From contig NZ_JBGQQU010000042.1 in NCBI RefSeq assembly GCF_045528445.1, positions 1 through 12,593 on the forward strand: a DNA stretch of 12,593 bases. The letters are read 5' to 3'. This stretch comes from Desemzia sp045528445. Lineage in GTDB: Bacteria; Bacillota; Bacilli; Lactobacillales; Carnobacteriaceae. Shown here in pieces: positions 12,468-12,593 of the stretch; within the stretch, counting starts at the first letter, position 1, and each line of letters opens with the position of its first letter. The position numbers were made by a program, and so were the translations under genes. The notes beneath the pieces were generated by a model, which had not been told where the DNA came from, did no database searches, and saw only the letters and a list, made by a program, of their open reading frames with translations.

Positions 12468-12593
12468 ATCGAGTAGGAGGTAAATAATTAATTTATTTAC
12501 CGTCCTCTCACACCACCGTACGTACCGTTCGGTATACGGCGGTTCAATTTTATATAACATGCTTTTGTTTTAAATAGTAACTATCTGGAGATA
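12468..12593 (-). mobile_element. Group II intron, 3' end (partial)
   Basis: The window's right edge holds domains 5 and 6 of a group II intron read on the minus strand. Domain 5 (plus 12512-12543) folds as ACCGCCGTA with TACGGTGGT, a two-base CG bulge, TACC with GGTA, and a GAAC loop; the catalytic triad is CGC. Domain 6 (12471-12509) pairs GAG, AGG and GGTAAATAA with TTATTTACC, CCT and CTC, leaving an unpaired branch-point A opposite plus position 12474. That A is seven bases from the predicted 3' splice site at 12468, as expected. Most of the intron, including its reverse transcriptase, lies beyond the window. Short open frames at 12550-12593 could be the enzyme's last residues but are too short to judge. 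Confidence 0.85.

Overview
The window is AT-rich DNA from a low-GC Gram-positive bacterium, most likely a lactic-acid-type member of Lactobacillales such as Carnobacterium or Enterococcus. This rests on strong AGGAGG ribosome sites, short leaders, TTG starts, lipoproteins with L-x-A-C lipoboxes, a sugar ABC operon with no ATPase of its own, and AGGCTGGGACAAAA-type motifs downstream of genes. The genus is an inference. There are no rRNA or tRNA genes, and no CRISPR array was seen.

Layout. (1) 212-892 is an unrecognised 226-aa protein on the plus strand, followed by a decayed small lipoprotein. (2) 1115-2129 is a minus-strand toxin-antitoxin pair: an intact Phd/YefM-type antitoxin and a RelE/ParE-type toxin broken by one base in a homopolymer. 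Next to it is a 51-aa ribbon-helix-helix-like small protein whose RBS lies inside a 43-bp palindrome. (3) 2294-3178 is a two-part lipoprotein. (4) 3447-3725 is a stand-alone DUF1905 protein, followed by a shortened second copy of the small protein and palindrome joined to the tail of a toxin gene. (5) 4100-5922 is an Rrf2 regulator plus RclA-like flavoprotein operon, with a divergent small membrane protein at 6076-6432. (6) 6637-8174 is an Hsp33-like chaperone plus MerR-regulator operon behind a textbook MerR promoter (19-bp spacer). (7) 8319-8802 is a frameshifted GNAT acetyltransferase. (8) 9134-12216 is a CUT1 sugar ABC operon (binding protein and two permeases) whose composition is visibly richer in GC than the rest; the binding protein carries an in-frame amber codon. 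(9) 12468-12593 is the 3' end of a group II intron on the minus strand.

Two themes stand out. First, RclA-type flavoproteins and Hsp33 both act in hypochlorous-acid and oxidative-thiol stress in other bacteria. Finding them as neighbouring, separately regulated operons suggests a reactive-chlorine or redox defence island. Second, five copies of a 28-bp imperfect palindrome, all in the same orientation, punctuate the window between 1083 and 8923 and separate it into self-contained gene blocks. A duplicated and partly deleted small-gene cassette lies among them. This could be a dispersed repeat family, a regulator site, or a recombination site used for module shuffling; the sequence alone does not decide.

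Three genes are broken (toxin, acetyltransferase, sugar-binding protein). Two of the breaks lie in homopolymers and could be sequencing errors; the amber codon is less easily explained that way.
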